Of a stretch of DNA of 64,000 bases, positions 7,731 through 16,986 are shown piece by piece. Position 1 is the stretch's first letter. Every line of letters starts with the position of its first letter. This stretch comes from Flavobacterium jumunjinense (GTDB taxonomy: Bacteria; Bacteroidota; Bacteroidia; Flavobacteriales; Flavobacteriaceae). The DNA is taken from positions 3,348,001 through 3,412,000 of the forward strand of contig NZ_CP091285.1 of NCBI RefSeq assembly GCF_021650975.2. Reading direction: 5' to 3'. The notes under the pieces are model-generated. The model had not been told where the DNA came from. It saw only the letters and a program-made list of their open reading frames with translations, and did no database searches. The translations under genes and the position numbers were made by a program.

Positions 7731-9899
7731 TTATAAAGGTTGTATGTATTCTAACTGATCTAGGCTAACTTTAGAAGTAAAGATACCGTAATTTACAAAA
7801 GCTTTGTTTTTTTCAATCTTTTCAATTGTTCCTATTGCTTTCCCATCATTCATCCTAACTCTGTCTCCAGTTTTCAAGTCTACTTTTGGTTTATTTTCTT
7901 CAGTTTTTAAAGCTTTTATTTTCTTTTCTTTTTTCTCAACTCTAATCTCTTCTACTTTTTCTTCAACTTCTGCTATAATTTTCTTTTCAATCTTTTCTTT
8001 TTCTTTTTTCTCTTTTACTGTGACTTTTTTTCTCTTTGAATTTTCAATCTCTACTATTTTTAAGAATTCGCCAATTAAAAGTTTTTTGTCTTTATTGTTG
8101 AAATACTTTTCCGAAATATCGTCTAAACGTTGGCCTAAGTGAATTAGACGTTGATTACTATCATATAGTTCTTGATAACGCTCTAATTTGTCTTGAATTT
8201 TAGCGTTGATACTGCCCATTTTTTTGCTTTCTTCCCGTGCTCTAGATTCTTCTTCTTTTAGATTTTGAGATGTTTTTTCGAGTTTAGAACGTTCTTTTTG
8301 AAGTGTAGCTATGGTTTTGTCAAAACGAACTTTACTTCGCTCAATTTTCTTTTTTGCGCGATTAATTAAACCAAACGGAATTCCATTTTTTTGAGCGACT
8401 TCAAATGTAAATGAGCTACCAGCCTGACCTAAATGTAACTTATACATTGGTTCAAGTGTTTTTTCATCGAAAAGCATGTTTGCATTGATTGCATATGGCA
8501 ATTCGTTGGCTAATATTTTTAAGTTCGTATAATGTGTTGTGATGATTCCAAATGCTTCACGTTCATAGAATTCTTCAAGAAATATTTCTGCTAAGGCTCC
8601 ACCGAGTTCCGGATCAGAACCTGTACCAAATTCATCAATTAAAAATAATGTTTTTGCATTGCACTTTTTTAAGAAATAGTTCATGTTTTTTAAACGATAA
8701 CTATAGGTACTAAGTTGATTTTCAATTGATTGATTGTCTCCAATATCTGTTAGTATTCTGTCAAATAAAAAGGTCTCACTTCTTTCATGTACTGGAATTA
8801 GTATTCCAGATTGAAGCATTAATTGAAGTAATCCAATTGTTTTTAAAGAGATAGTTTTTCCTCCTGCATTTGGTCCAGATATAACAATTATTCTACTTTC
8901 ATTATCTAATTCAATTGTTTGAGGATGAACAATTTCATTTTTTGCTTTATTGTTTAGATATAGAATAGGATGGTAAGCTTCTCTAAAATAAAGATGTTTT
9001 TCATTAGTAATTTTGGGTAAAATCCCATTTATAGCATTGGCATATTTTGCTTTTGCAGCAATAACATCAATGTCACTCAAAAACTCTTGATATTCTCCTA
9101 GAAGCGACTTGAAAGGTCTTATTGAGTTAGATAGTTGTTTTAAAATGCGAATAATTTCTTCTCTTTCATCTTGTTCTAGTTCACCTAATTCTCTAGAATA
9201 GCGAAGTGTTGCCTCAGGTTCGATGTAAACGATACTACCTGTTTTGGAGCTACCTAGAACAGAGCCTTTTACTTTTTTACGATTCATTGCTAAAACCGCA
9301 AGAACTCTTCTGTTTTCTACAACAGTTTCCTTTATATCGTCTAAGTAACCAGATGAATTATATTGTGAAAGCGCAAATCCAAAACTTTGGTTTATTTTTC
9401 CACGTACTAATTGCATACTACGTCTTATATTTACTAAATCGGGTGATGCGCTATCTTTAATTTCACCATATTTATCAAAAACGAAATCAATCGCTTTATT
9501 AATTTCTTTTGTGCATTCAATTTCTAATCCTTTTCTATTTAAATGAGGATAATAATCGTTGAATTTTCTTAAAAATTGTAATAATGTGTTTGCCGTTTCT
9601 GCAACATGTGCAATTTTTTTAAAACCGTTCACATCTAAAAAACTATCCTCAATACCTAAAAATTTAATTTCTTTAGTTATAGGTTCGAAACCATGATTTG
9701 GGACTGCATTATTATTTGAAAAAGAGGAAACATATTCGGAAGTCTGACTTAATGCTTCTTTGAGTGTTATTTCATCTTTAAACGGTTCAATTTTATTGGC
9801 TTTTTCTTGACCTATTTCGGTATTACATTTACTAGAAATAGTTTCTAAAACTGTATGAAATTCTAAATCTTGTAATGTCTTGTTAGTAACTGAAATCAT
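7731..9899 (-). CDS. MutS2-family ATPase lacking the Smr nuclease domain
   Basis: 722 aa. The MutS core and clamp regions fill roughly residues 1-300. The ATPase follows, with Walker A GPNAGGKT at 342-349 and Walker B LFLIDEFGTGSDPE near 420. After that comes a long charged coiled coil rich in Lys/Glu (about 520-670) and a final KOW-like segment (VRMNDGKAIGTIEKI). Canonical MutS2 continues into a C-terminal Smr endonuclease domain of about 80 aa; here the protein stops at LDQLEYIQPL. Roles in recombination control or stalled-ribosome rescue are known for MutS2 relatives; nuclease activity should not be assumed here. Confidence 0.9.
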   Translation of the reverse strand: MISVTNKTLQDLEFHTVLETISSKCNTEIGQEKANKIEPFKDEITLKEALSQTSEYVSSFSNNNAVPNHGFEPITKEIKFLGIEDSFLDVNGFKKIAHVAETANTLLQFLRKFNDYYPHLNRKGLEIECTKEINKAIDFVFDKYGEIKDSASPDLVNIRRSMQLVRGKINQSFGFALSQYNSSGYLDDIKETVVENRRVLAVLAMNRKKVKGSVLGSSKTGSIVYIEPEATLRYSRELGELEQDEREEIIRILKQLSNSIRPFKSLLGEYQEFLSDIDVIAAKAKYANAINGILPKITNEKHLYFREAYHPILYLNNKAKNEIVHPQTIELDNESRIIVISGPNAGGKTISLKTIGLLQLMLQSGILIPVHERSETFLFDRILTDIGDNQSIENQLSTYSYRLKNMNYFLKKCNAKTLFLIDEFGTGSDPELGGALAEIFLEEFYEREAFGIITTHYTNLKILANELPYAINANMLFDEKTLEPMYKLHLGQAGSSFTFEVAQKNGIPFGLINRAKKKIERSKVRFDKTIATLQKERSKLEKTSQNLKEEESRAREESKKMGSINAKIQDKLERYQELYDSNQRLIHLGQRLDDISEKYFNNKDKKLLIGEFLKIVEIENSKRKKVTVKEKKEKEKIEKKIIAEVEEKVEEIRVEKKEKKIKALKTEENKPKVDLKTGDRVRMNDGKAIGTIEKIEKNKAFVNYGIFTSKVSLDQLEYIQPL

Positions 9900-9932
9900 T
9901 CTTTTATTATCGATTTTACATGCAAATTTACG

Positions 9933-9961
9933 TTGTATTGCGCTATAAATTTATAATTTTG
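9933..9961 (+). promoter_or_regulatory. Likely promoter of ung
   Basis: TTG at 9933-9935, 18 nt, then TAATTTTG at 9954-9961. Transcription would begin near 9968, which places the usable ung start at 9977 or 9983 and excludes the ATG at 9920. A TAAATTTG -7 element for mutS2 lies on the minus strand at 9923-9930 without a recognisable -33 partner. Confidence 0.5.
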
Positions 9962-9976
9962 GTAAAATTTTATATT

Positions 9977-10645
9977 ATGTTGATGAAATTGGAAAAATCT
10001 TGGAAGAAAATTTTAAAAAAAGAAATTGAGGATGACTATTTTAAAGCTTTATTGGATACACTTGAAGAAGAGTATTTGAATCAAATTTGTTTTCCACCAA
10101 AAGATTTGATTTTTAATGCTTTTAATCAATGCTCCTTTGAAAAAACTAAGGTTGTTGTTTTAGGACAAGATCCATATCATGGAGAAGGAGAAGCAAATGG
10201 TTTGGCTTTTTCGGTTAATGATGGTATTAAAATTCCTCCTTCATTAAGAAATATTTATAGAGAAATTAATGCAGATTTTGATACGATTTTTGAACCTAAT
10301 TCAGGTAATTTAGAGCGTTGGTCAAAGCAAGGAGTTTTGCTTTTGAATGCAACTTTGTCCGTAAGAAAAGATTCACCTAATAGTCATAAACATTTAAAAT
10401 GGCAACAATTTACGGATGCTGTAATTCAATTGTTGTCCAATGAAAAAGAACATTTAGTTTTTCTGCTTTGGGGTGCTTTTGCTCAAAAGAAAGGTAAGTT
10501 TATTGATGAAAATAAACATTTAATTTTAACGTCAGGACATCCTTCTCCAATGAGTGCAAATCAAGGAAAATGGTTTGGAAATAAACACTTTAGTCAAGTG
10601 AATACTTATTTAGAACAAATTGGAAAAGAACAAATTGAATGGTAG
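9977..10645 (+). CDS. ung: Uracil-DNA glycosylase (family 1)
   Basis: 222 aa from the ATG at 9977 (a second ATG, giving MKLEKSWKKIL, lies at 9983). The open frame reaches back to 9920, but that ATG lies upstream of the predicted promoter. The water-activating motif is GQDPYHGEGEANGLAFS (catalytic Asp and His-like region), the uracil pocket follows at LLNATLSVR, and the minor-groove loop is HPSPMSA. The enzyme removes uracil from DNA to start base-excision repair. It is divergent from mutS2. Confidence 0.96.
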   Translation: MLMKLEKSWKKILKKEIEDDYFKALLDTLEEEYLNQICFPPKDLIFNAFNQCSFEKTKVVVLGQDPYHGEGEANGLAFSVNDGIKIPPSLRNIYREINADFDTIFEPNSGNLERWSKQGVLLLNATLSVRKDSPNSHKHLKWQQFTDAVIQLLSNEKEHLVFLLWGAFAQKKGKFIDENKHLILTSGHPSPMSANQGKWFGNKHFSQVNTYLEQIGKEQIEW

Positions 10646-10834
10646 AAAAATTTATAGCTGTGTCCTAATTGTTCTTGTAAATTTCTCTTTTTCTCTAATT
10701 GTTTTATTTTCATAACTTTTTTTAAGTTCTTTAAGTTTGTGGAAAAAAAACATTTTTTTTATTAGGTATTCAACATTAAAAAGACTGTTTTTTGTAACTA
10801 GTAATATATTGTTGAACTAATTACTCATTAAGAC

Positions 10835-11767
10835 TTAGTTAAAAGTAAGTTCTCCTAATATTTCATCCTTCATAAATGGTCCACCTGGGTATTTGGCAGT
10901 ATAATCTAAATTCATCCAAATTTGACCTCTCTCATCAATATGATAATGAATTTGTTGGTTTTTACTTTCGTCTTTAAATAAGACTTCTTTAATTAGATAA
11001 ATAGCAGATTCTAAATCATTTTTGTTACCTATTAACATTTCAGGATATAAATGACCACCAGTATGAATGATTCGTGGAGTTCCACCAATTGCTTTTATAC
11101 ATGCAGACATTAGTATGGCATGATCATCACAATCTCCAGAAAAATGCTGAAGACTTTCCGATGCATAAGCAATATATTCTCTCCCTTTAGGATCGCTAAC
11201 ATAGTTCCAGTTGTTTTTTATCTCTTTAAAAACAGCAAAACATTGAATTAGTGTTCTGTTCTTGTTGTTTTTTTTAATGTCTTTAAAATGCTTTGTTGTT
11301 GCGTATAGTGCAAAATTTCTAACTTTAGGGTTTGTGAAATTTACAGCATCTATAGTTTTGGATTTATTTGGGAATGGTAATAATTTTGAAATTATTAAAT
11401 CTTGAGGTTTTGGATTATCACTCATTGCATAAATCATATAGCGATAATCTTCATATACTCTTTGAAAACCATAACTTCCAAAGAGGGTACCATATATTAA
11501 AGAGATTAAATATATGAAAATACAGAGTATAATTATTGTTTTTAATAATTGAAGAATGATTTGTATTATAGTAACTATTATTAGAAACAATAAAATTCTG
11601 TCTAAATTATAGACCCAATTTAATTCTATAAAATTTTGATGACCTATTAAAAATACAGGAATTGCAATTAGAATATTCAATAAAAAAATGATAATAATGT
11701 CCCATGGCTTTGGTAGAGAAAGCTTTTCTTTTAGATTTGAAAAAGTTAGGAAATTTTTAGCTATCAT
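10835..11767 (-). CDS. Membrane-anchored transglutaminase-like protein
   Basis: 310 aa. Two or three hydrophobic segments fill residues 22-42 and 57-95. The soluble part contains a transglutaminase-like fold with the triad region Cys213 in FSGDCDDHAILM, a His in HTGGHLYPEM (235 or 239), and Asp288 in MNLDYTAKYPGG. Such domains act as cysteine peptidases or amidases in bacteria; the substrate is unknown. It lies 30 nt after the substrate-binding-like gene and is probably co-transcribed with it. The 190 bp that follow before ung show no clear terminator. Confidence 0.8.
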   Translation of the reverse strand: MIAKNFLTFSNLKEKLSLPKPWDIIIIFLLNILIAIPVFLIGHQNFIELNWVYNLDRILLFLIIVTIIQIILQLLKTIIILCIFIYLISLIYGTLFGSYGFQRVYEDYRYMIYAMSDNPKPQDLIISKLLPFPNKSKTIDAVNFTNPKVRNFALYATTKHFKDIKKNNKNRTLIQCFAVFKEIKNNWNYVSDPKGREYIAYASESLQHFSGDCDDHAILMSACIKAIGGTPRIIHTGGHLYPEMLIGNKNDLESAIYLIKEVLFKDESKNQQIHYHIDERGQIWMNLDYTAKYPGGPFMKDEILGELTFN

Positions 11768-11797
11768 TTATTCTTTTAAAACGATAAAATTAAGTAT

Positions 11798-12643
11798 TTA
11801 TTTAACGATCATTTCAAAAGGGACGATTTTTTCAATAATTTTTAACGTATGCAATTGGTTTTGTACTTTTTCTAGCGTTTTTTTGTCAATTTGTTTTTGC
11901 GACCAGTTGGTCATTGAAAGCCATTCTTGAATATCTTCTAATTTTTGGTTGTATTTTGATGCAAGTGTTCTGTCAATACTAGGAATTTGTTTGAACTCTT
12001 CAGTAGTAGCATTAATAATTTCTAAAATTTGCTCAATAATGTATGGGTCATTATCTAAGACTTCATCTCTAACTGCAATAACAAAACAAGGCCATGGAGT
12101 AGGGCATTCTTCTATTTTTCTAAAAATACCCTTGTCTACTAAGGGTTTTGTCATGAAACGTTCCCACATGAAATAATCGGCTTTTTCATTAGATAAAGCA
12201 TCAACCGCACCATCTATAGTATTTACAATTTCAAATTCTAATTTGGTTGTGTCCCAATTATTATTTTGTGCATTCACATAGCTCATTAAATGTGAACCAG
12301 AACCATAACGTGAAATTGCTGCTTTTTTATCTTTTAAATCTGATATCGATTTATAACTTGAATTTGCAGCAACATGTACTCCCCAAATTAATGGAGTTTT
12401 AACATATACTTGTACTATTTTACATGAATTACCAGCAGTGATATCTTTAACAATTCCTTCTGTAAGAATAACAGCAATATCAGTTTCTCCATCTCTAAGC
12501 ATTTGACACATTTTTCCTGTTCCTTCTGGTACATCTGTCCATTGTAAATCAATACCAGCTTCTTCAAATTCTCCATCATCAATGCAAAAATGCCATGGTA
12601 GATTAAAGTGTTCTGGTACTCCTGCTATTTTAATTGTTTTCAT
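11798..12643 (-). CDS. ABC-type substrate-binding-like protein (NMT1/SsuA-like fold), no signal peptide
   Basis: 281 aa. The pattern MKTIKIAGVPEHFNLPW, DGEFEEAGIDLQW, DIAVILTEGIVKDI and KDKKAAISRYGSGS matches the periplasmic-binding-protein type 2 family of sulfonate, nitrate and thiamine-precursor binding proteins. There is no signal peptide or lipobox and no permease or ATPase gene nearby. It may therefore act in the cytoplasm as an enzyme or sensor (THI5-like enzymes are one precedent), which is inference. Next to it is the transglutaminase-like gene. Confidence 0.78.
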   Translation of the reverse strand: MKTIKIAGVPEHFNLPWHFCIDDGEFEEAGIDLQWTDVPEGTGKMCQMLRDGETDIAVILTEGIVKDITAGNSCKIVQVYVKTPLIWGVHVAANSSYKSISDLKDKKAAISRYGSGSHLMSYVNAQNNNWDTTKLEFEIVNTIDGAVDALSNEKADYFMWERFMTKPLVDKGIFRKIEECPTPWPCFVIAVRDEVLDNDPYIIEQILEIINATTEEFKQIPSIDRTLASKYNQKLEDIQEWLSMTNWSQKQIDKKTLEKVQNQLHTLKIIEKIVPFEMIVK

Positions 12644-12963
12644 AATGAATAGTTTTGACTTTATAACTGTATGATATTACTTTTATTGTTTGTAATTCTT
12701 ATAATCTGAGGAATAAAAAATAGTATGAGATAAAGTTTAATCTTTATCTTCTAATTTTTCCCAAAAATAAAACTTATTTAAGTTATAAAGGCTTTATTTC
12801 AGTATAATTTTTTTAGAACAAATGAGTAAAAAGTCATTCGTTTATTAATAGGAAAAGTTCACTTGTCGATATATATAGGTTTTTAACGATTTTATGTTAA
12901 AAAAAGCAATTAAAATGATTCGTTAGTCGTGAATCTTCTTATTTTTGGCTTTTTGAAATAAAA
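12644..12963. other. 320-bp intergenic region, nothing firm
   Basis: AT-rich divergent region between the substrate-binding-like gene and the coiled-coil gene. A TATTTTTG element at 12940-12947 could be the -7 box of the plus-strand gene, but no TTG stands at the right distance. No RNA gene or repeat was recognised. Confidence 0.4.
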
Positions 12964-13947
12964 ATGCTACGATTTTTAGCAATAATTTCGAGATTATACT
13001 GTTTAGCCATGATAAGAAAAAAAAATAAAACTGCTCCTTGGGCGTTAGCATTATCCCTTGTTACTTTTTTAACATTAGTATCTTTTTTATTATTAAGTTA
13101 TACTAATGTAGGAAGTTATTTTAGTTTTTTAAACATGAGAACTGATTTAGAGAAATCCTATGAAAAAATAGATAAATTGATTGTTGAAAAAGATTTTTTA
13201 ATGAAGCAGTTAAAAGTTGAATTAGAAGAATCTAAAGAATTAAAATATGAGAATAATCTATTATTGATTGAATTAGAGTTCAAAAATAAGAAGATTGATT
13301 CGTTAGAGAAAAATGTTCGCAATCTTGAATATTTAAGAGCACAACTTTCATTGGCTATACAAAAACAAAAAGGAATTATTAAATCGAAAGGTTCTTCTCC
13401 AGTAATTGAAAAAGAGGTTAAAGAAACAACTAAAAATAATGATATAATTGCTGATAAGTCTAGAAAAAAAGATTCTTTAAATGAAAGAAAGGGAACAAAG
13501 AAAATACCATTAGAGGAAAGTTCTCCAATTCAAGATATTGTTAAAGATGAATATGATGAGATTAGATTATTGAATTTAGATATAAAAACAACTTATTCTA
13601 AAGGTGCTGACTTTGTAAAAGAAACTACTAATGCAGACAAAGTAAATACTATTGAAATTGAATATACGTTATATAAAGATAGAGATAGTAATAAGTCTAC
13701 AAATCAATTTTTTATTCAAATATTTGACACCAATAATCAAAGTTTAGCAAACACCTATACTACTATGCTTAATGGTAAAGAGTTGATTTATAGTTTTGTA
13801 TCTGATGTTGCTTGTGAAAAACTAGTTAATAAAGTTAAAGGTAAATATTCTGTAGGTGGGTTAAATCTACACGAAGGTATTTATTTCTTTAATATTTTTA
13901 GCAAAGATGGAAGGCTGCTTTCTTCTAGAAGTTTCAAATTAAATTAA
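12964..13947 (+). CDS. Membrane-anchored coiled-coil protein, unknown function
   Basis: 327 aa from the first ATG. A second start at 13009 (MIRKKNKTAPWALALSL) gives the more typical positively charged N-terminus before the single membrane segment (about residues 26-46) and is equally possible. Residues 55-125 are a leucine-rich heptad coiled coil, followed by a charged linker. The C-terminal 130 residues look like a beta domain (VNTIEIEYTLYKDRDS, NQFFIQIFDTNNQS, GIYFFNIFSKDGRLLSSRSF). It is probably an inner-membrane protein with a periplasmic sensor or assembly role; no family was recognised. Confidence 0.7.
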   Translation: MLRFLAIISRLYCLAMIRKKNKTAPWALALSLVTFLTLVSFLLLSYTNVGSYFSFLNMRTDLEKSYEKIDKLIVEKDFLMKQLKVELEESKELKYENNLLLIELEFKNKKIDSLEKNVRNLEYLRAQLSLAIQKQKGIIKSKGSSPVIEKEVKETTKNNDIIADKSRKKDSLNERKGTKKIPLEESSPIQDIVKDEYDEIRLLNLDIKTTYSKGADFVKETTNADKVNTIEIEYTLYKDRDSNKSTNQFFIQIFDTNNQSLANTYTTMLNGKELIYSFVSDVACEKLVNKVKGKYSVGGLNLHEGIYFFNIFSKDGRLLSSRSFKLN

Positions 13948-13948
13948 G

Positions 13949-13993
13949 AAATCAAACTATAAAATGTCAATTATTTTATAGTTTGATTTCGTT
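13949..13993 (+). terminator. Terminator after coiled-coil gene
   Basis: A 17-bp perfect stem (arms 13949-13965 and 13973-13989, core ATCAAACTATAAAAT) with a 7-nt loop, starting just after the stop codon. Confidence 0.7.
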
Positions 13994-14143
13994 CGTCGAT
14001 ATATTACTGTGTTTTAACGATATATATAGATTTTCTATCGAATTTATCTTTTACCTTAAATAATACATGCTACTTTTACAGTGTTGATTTGAAGTTCTAT
14101 TGCTTTCTAGTTTGTAACTTTACATTTTTAAAATTTGTAAAAT

Positions 14144-14791
14144 ATGAAAGATTTAGGAAGTTATAGAAAATCATATGAAAAGAGTGAGCTTTTAGAAACG
14201 AATATACCAGAAGATCCTATAAACCTTTTTAATAGATGGTTTCATGAAGTAGAAGATTTTGGTGGAGTTGATGAAGTAAACGCAATGACAGTGTCGACTA
14301 TTGGTTTGGATGGTTTTCCAAAAAGTAGAGTAGTATTACTTAAGAAGTTTAATGAAGAAGGATTTATATTCTACACTAATTATAATTCTGAAAAAGGTAA
14401 AGCCATTTTAAATAACCCTAATATTTGCCTTTCTTTCTTTTGGCATTCCATGGAAAGACAGATAATTATTAAAGGAATAGCAGAAAAAACACCAGAAAAC
14501 ATTTCAGATAACTATTTTGCATCAAGACCAGTTGGAAGTCAATTGGGAGCAATAGTTTCAAATCAGAGTGAAGTTATTCCAGATAGACGTTATTTGGAAG
14601 ATAAATTGAAAAAACTGGAAAATGATTTTGAAGGGGAAAATGAAATTCCGAGACCTAATTTTTGGGGCGGATTTTTGATAAAACCAATTGAAGTTGAATT
14701 TTGGCAAGGTCGTCCAAATCGATTGCATGATCGAATAAGATACAAATTGTCAGAAAATACTTGTTGGAATGTCGATAGATTATCCCCGTAA
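14144..14791 (+). CDS. pdxH: Pyridoxamine 5'-phosphate oxidase
   Basis: 215 aa, full length. Typical blocks are present: AMTVSTIGLDGFPKSRVVLLKK (FMN site), FYTNYNSEKGKAI, RQIIIKGIAEK, SRPVGSQLGAIVSNQS, EFWQGRPNRLHDR and the C-terminal WNVDRLSP. The FMN enzyme oxidises pyridoxine/pyridoxamine phosphate to pyridoxal phosphate in the B6 salvage route. It stands alone here, with no other B6 gene nearby. Confidence 0.96.
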   Translation: MKDLGSYRKSYEKSELLETNIPEDPINLFNRWFHEVEDFGGVDEVNAMTVSTIGLDGFPKSRVVLLKKFNEEGFIFYTNYNSEKGKAILNNPNICLSFFWHSMERQIIIKGIAEKTPENISDNYFASRPVGSQLGAIVSNQSEVIPDRRYLEDKLKKLENDFEGENEIPRPNFWGGFLIKPIEVEFWQGRPNRLHDRIRYKLSENTCWNVDRLSP

Positions 14792-14843
14792 AGTCTTAAA
14801 ACGCTAAAATATGTTAAAGTTTTATGTATTTTGTCGATTTTCC

Positions 14844-14873
14844 TTGCTAGTAAACGATTTTTGTGTACATTTG
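14844..14873 (+). promoter_or_regulatory. Orphan promoter, no gene downstream
   Basis: TTG at 14844-14846, 19 nt, then TACATTTG at 14866-14873, a near-ideal Bacteroidetes promoter. The next plus-strand structure is the terminator at 14984, with no credible reading frame between. Confidence 0.6.
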
Positions 14874-14879
14874 TAGTGT

Positions 14880-15017
14880 TAAAACATTGATTTAATTTCA
14901 TTTGATTTTTGCTATTTAGATGTACATCTAAAAAGAATAATTAAAAGATATAGATTTTCATGTTTGTTTATTTGTTTGTAAATAGGCATTACTTATCCCA
15001 AAGTAATGCCTTTTTTA
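14880..15017 (+). ncRNA. Candidate small RNA (about 135 nt)
   Basis: Bounded by the promoter at 14844-14873 and the terminator at 14984-15017. The body contains a perfect 18-nt palindrome TTTAGATGTACATCTAAA at 14915-14932. Only tiny reading frames occur, and they run into the terminator stem. No known RNA family was recognised, so the call rests on promoter-terminator pairing alone. Confidence 0.4.
14984..15017 (+). terminator. Terminator of the candidate small RNA
   Basis: A perfect 11-bp stem AGGCATTACTT / AAGTAATGCCT with a 6-nt loop, followed by TTTTT on the plus strand. The minus strand lacks a T run, so it is not built for the convergent OmpA gene. Confidence 0.8.
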
Positions 15018-15069
15018 TTGTAGTAAATTGAAAAGTTGATTTGGAGTTAAATGGAATAACGAAGTAGTG

Positions 15070-16974
15070 TTATTCTATTTTTGTAATTATGAATTCACTT
15101 CTTCTATTTTTTTGATGCTCTTCCTCAGAACAATATATACTATCTGCACATTCATTCACTAATTGATTCTCACCAAAACCTTGTGCGGTTAGTCTTTCTT
15201 TATCAATTCCATTTAAAACCATGAATTGAAGCGTTGATTTTGCACGTCGATCAGAAAGTAATTCATTGTAAGCATGCGTTTGTCTACTATCGGTATGTGA
15301 ACGAATACTAATGTGCATATTTGGATATTCATTCATTACTTCAATAACTTTTTGAATGTCTCTTGCAGCGTCTGGTCGAATATTCCATTTGTCTAAATCA
15401 AAGAAAATAATACTAATATCAAATACTTTTGCCAAATCTGTACCTTCTGTTATAGGAAAAACAGTTCTATTCAATTTTAGATCTATTGTTGTTTTATCGT
15501 TGTTTAATGGTGTTGCAACTTTTTCAGTTGTTTCAAAATCTTCTTTTTTAACCCTAATAAAATATTTTTGTTTGCAATTAAGTTCTAATTTATAATTCCC
15601 ATTTTCATCCGATTTAGTTTCAGAAATTACGTTTTCATTATCATCAAGTAAAAGAATTGTAGCGTTTGGAATAATTTCGTTGGTAATTAAATCAGTTATC
15701 TGACCGTTTAATTTTGAAAAACAAGTAGTTAATTGGTAAATATCATCAAAACCTTTTCCTTCTTTTCTGTTCGATGTAAAGAAACCACGGTTCATCTCAT
15801 TAATAATAAAACCAAAGTCATCAAAAGAACTATTAATGGGTTTACCTATGTTTGTTGGCGCTTGAAATTCATTATCTATAATTTTTGATTCAAAAATATC
15901 TAATCCTCCCAAACCTAAATGTCCGTCGGAAGCAAAATAAAGAGAATTATTAGGTCCAATAAACGGAAATGATTCTCTTCCTTTTGTATTTATGTTTAAA
16001 CCAAGATTTTCAGGCTTACTGTATTTGTTATTATGTATTGTTACCTTAAAAATATCTGCACCACCAATTGTTCCAGGTCTATCGGAAGAAAAGTAAAGTG
16101 TTTTTTCATCCAAACTTAAAGCAGGATGTGCGGTGCTATAGCAATCACTGTTAAAAGGTAATTCTTTAATATTTGTCCATTCTCCATTAATTAATTCTGC
16201 ACGGTATATTTTTATAAGTGTAGTTCGTTGCTTGTCCATTCCTTTGTCTTTTCCTTTCTTTCCAACTAAATAGTTATTCCGAGTAAAATACATCGTTTTA
16301 CCATCTTTCGTAAAAACGGGAGATGCTTCATTGAATTTAGAATTTATTGCTGTAGAAAAGTTTTCAGGCTCAGATAAAATACTGTCATTTCTTATTTTAG
16401 ATATGTATAAATCGGTAAAATTCTGATTGGTCCATTTGTGTGTTTTTTTCACTAAAACAATATCTGGTCTTGAAGAAGTGAAAACAATTGCATCATTATA
16501 GAATGCAGGTCCGAAATCATAATATTGTGTATTTATTGTGGTAGTGTCTATAAGAAAACGATTAGAATTTTGATCTATAACAGCTAAGTAGTTCTGCACT
16601 TTATCTAATCTATCCGAATTTGTTTTTTGATAGTACTTTTCTAAAAAAATAGTTGCTTCTTCATAGTTTTGAATTGTCTTTAATGCTTGCGAATGCCTAA
16701 AATAATATTCGGGTTCTACATCTTCATTTAAGGCAAATAATTTTTGATACCATTCAACAGATTTTTCAAGTTCTCCATTATAATAGTAGCTATTTCCTAG
16801 TTTTTTAAAGAGTTCTGAAGATTGATAACCTTTATTTGCTACTTTTTCATAAATTTTTATAGCATCAACATAGAAAAATTTTTCATATTTTTTATTAGCT
16901 ACTGCTAGTTTAGCTTCTTGTGCATATCCTGAGAAATAAAGTATTATGAGTGAAATCTGTATAATTTTTTTCAT
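15070..16974 (-). CDS. OmpA-family protein with TPR, PD40 propeller and Cna-like domains (T9SS/gliding associated)
   Basis: 634 aa with a signal peptide (MKKIIQISLIILYFSGYAQ). The order of domains is: TPR-like helices (about 25-130), a PD40-type beta-propeller with repeats of the form LYFSSDRPG..GGADIF (about 155-415), a carboxypeptidase-regulatory/Cna-B-like domain (417-485), and a C-terminal OmpA peptidoglycan-binding domain (about 520-634; SHTDSRQTHAYNELLSDRRA). It should bridge the outer membrane and the peptidoglycan. It lies 12 nt after the PorP/SprF gene, the usual pairing in gliding and type IX secretion loci. Confidence 0.9.
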   Translation of the reverse strand: MKKIIQISLIILYFSGYAQEAKLAVANKKYEKFFYVDAIKIYEKVANKGYQSSELFKKLGNSYYYNGELEKSVEWYQKLFALNEDVEPEYYFRHSQALKTIQNYEEATIFLEKYYQKTNSDRLDKVQNYLAVIDQNSNRFLIDTTTINTQYYDFGPAFYNDAIVFTSSRPDIVLVKKTHKWTNQNFTDLYISKIRNDSILSEPENFSTAINSKFNEASPVFTKDGKTMYFTRNNYLVGKKGKDKGMDKQRTTLIKIYRAELINGEWTNIKELPFNSDCYSTAHPALSLDEKTLYFSSDRPGTIGGADIFKVTIHNNKYSKPENLGLNINTKGRESFPFIGPNNSLYFASDGHLGLGGLDIFESKIIDNEFQAPTNIGKPINSSFDDFGFIINEMNRGFFTSNRKEGKGFDDIYQLTTCFSKLNGQITDLITNEIIPNATILLLDDNENVISETKSDENGNYKLELNCKQKYFIRVKKEDFETTEKVATPLNNDKTTIDLKLNRTVFPITEGTDLAKVFDISIIFFDLDKWNIRPDAARDIQKVIEVMNEYPNMHISIRSHTDSRQTHAYNELLSDRRAKSTLQFMVLNGIDKERLTAQGFGENQLVNECADSIYCSEEEHQKNRRSEFIITKIE

Positions 16975-16986
16975 AGTAATTTTGCA

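Noticed and set aside
9920..9976. Longer N-terminus for uracil-DNA glycosylase
   Set aside because: It would lie upstream of the predicted promoter and adds a hydrophobic stretch foreign to the family.
14915..14932. 18-nt palindrome as a regulator-binding operator
   Set aside because: It lies about 40 nt downstream of the promoter -7 box, inside the putative RNA; an operator is possible but nothing supports a specific regulator.
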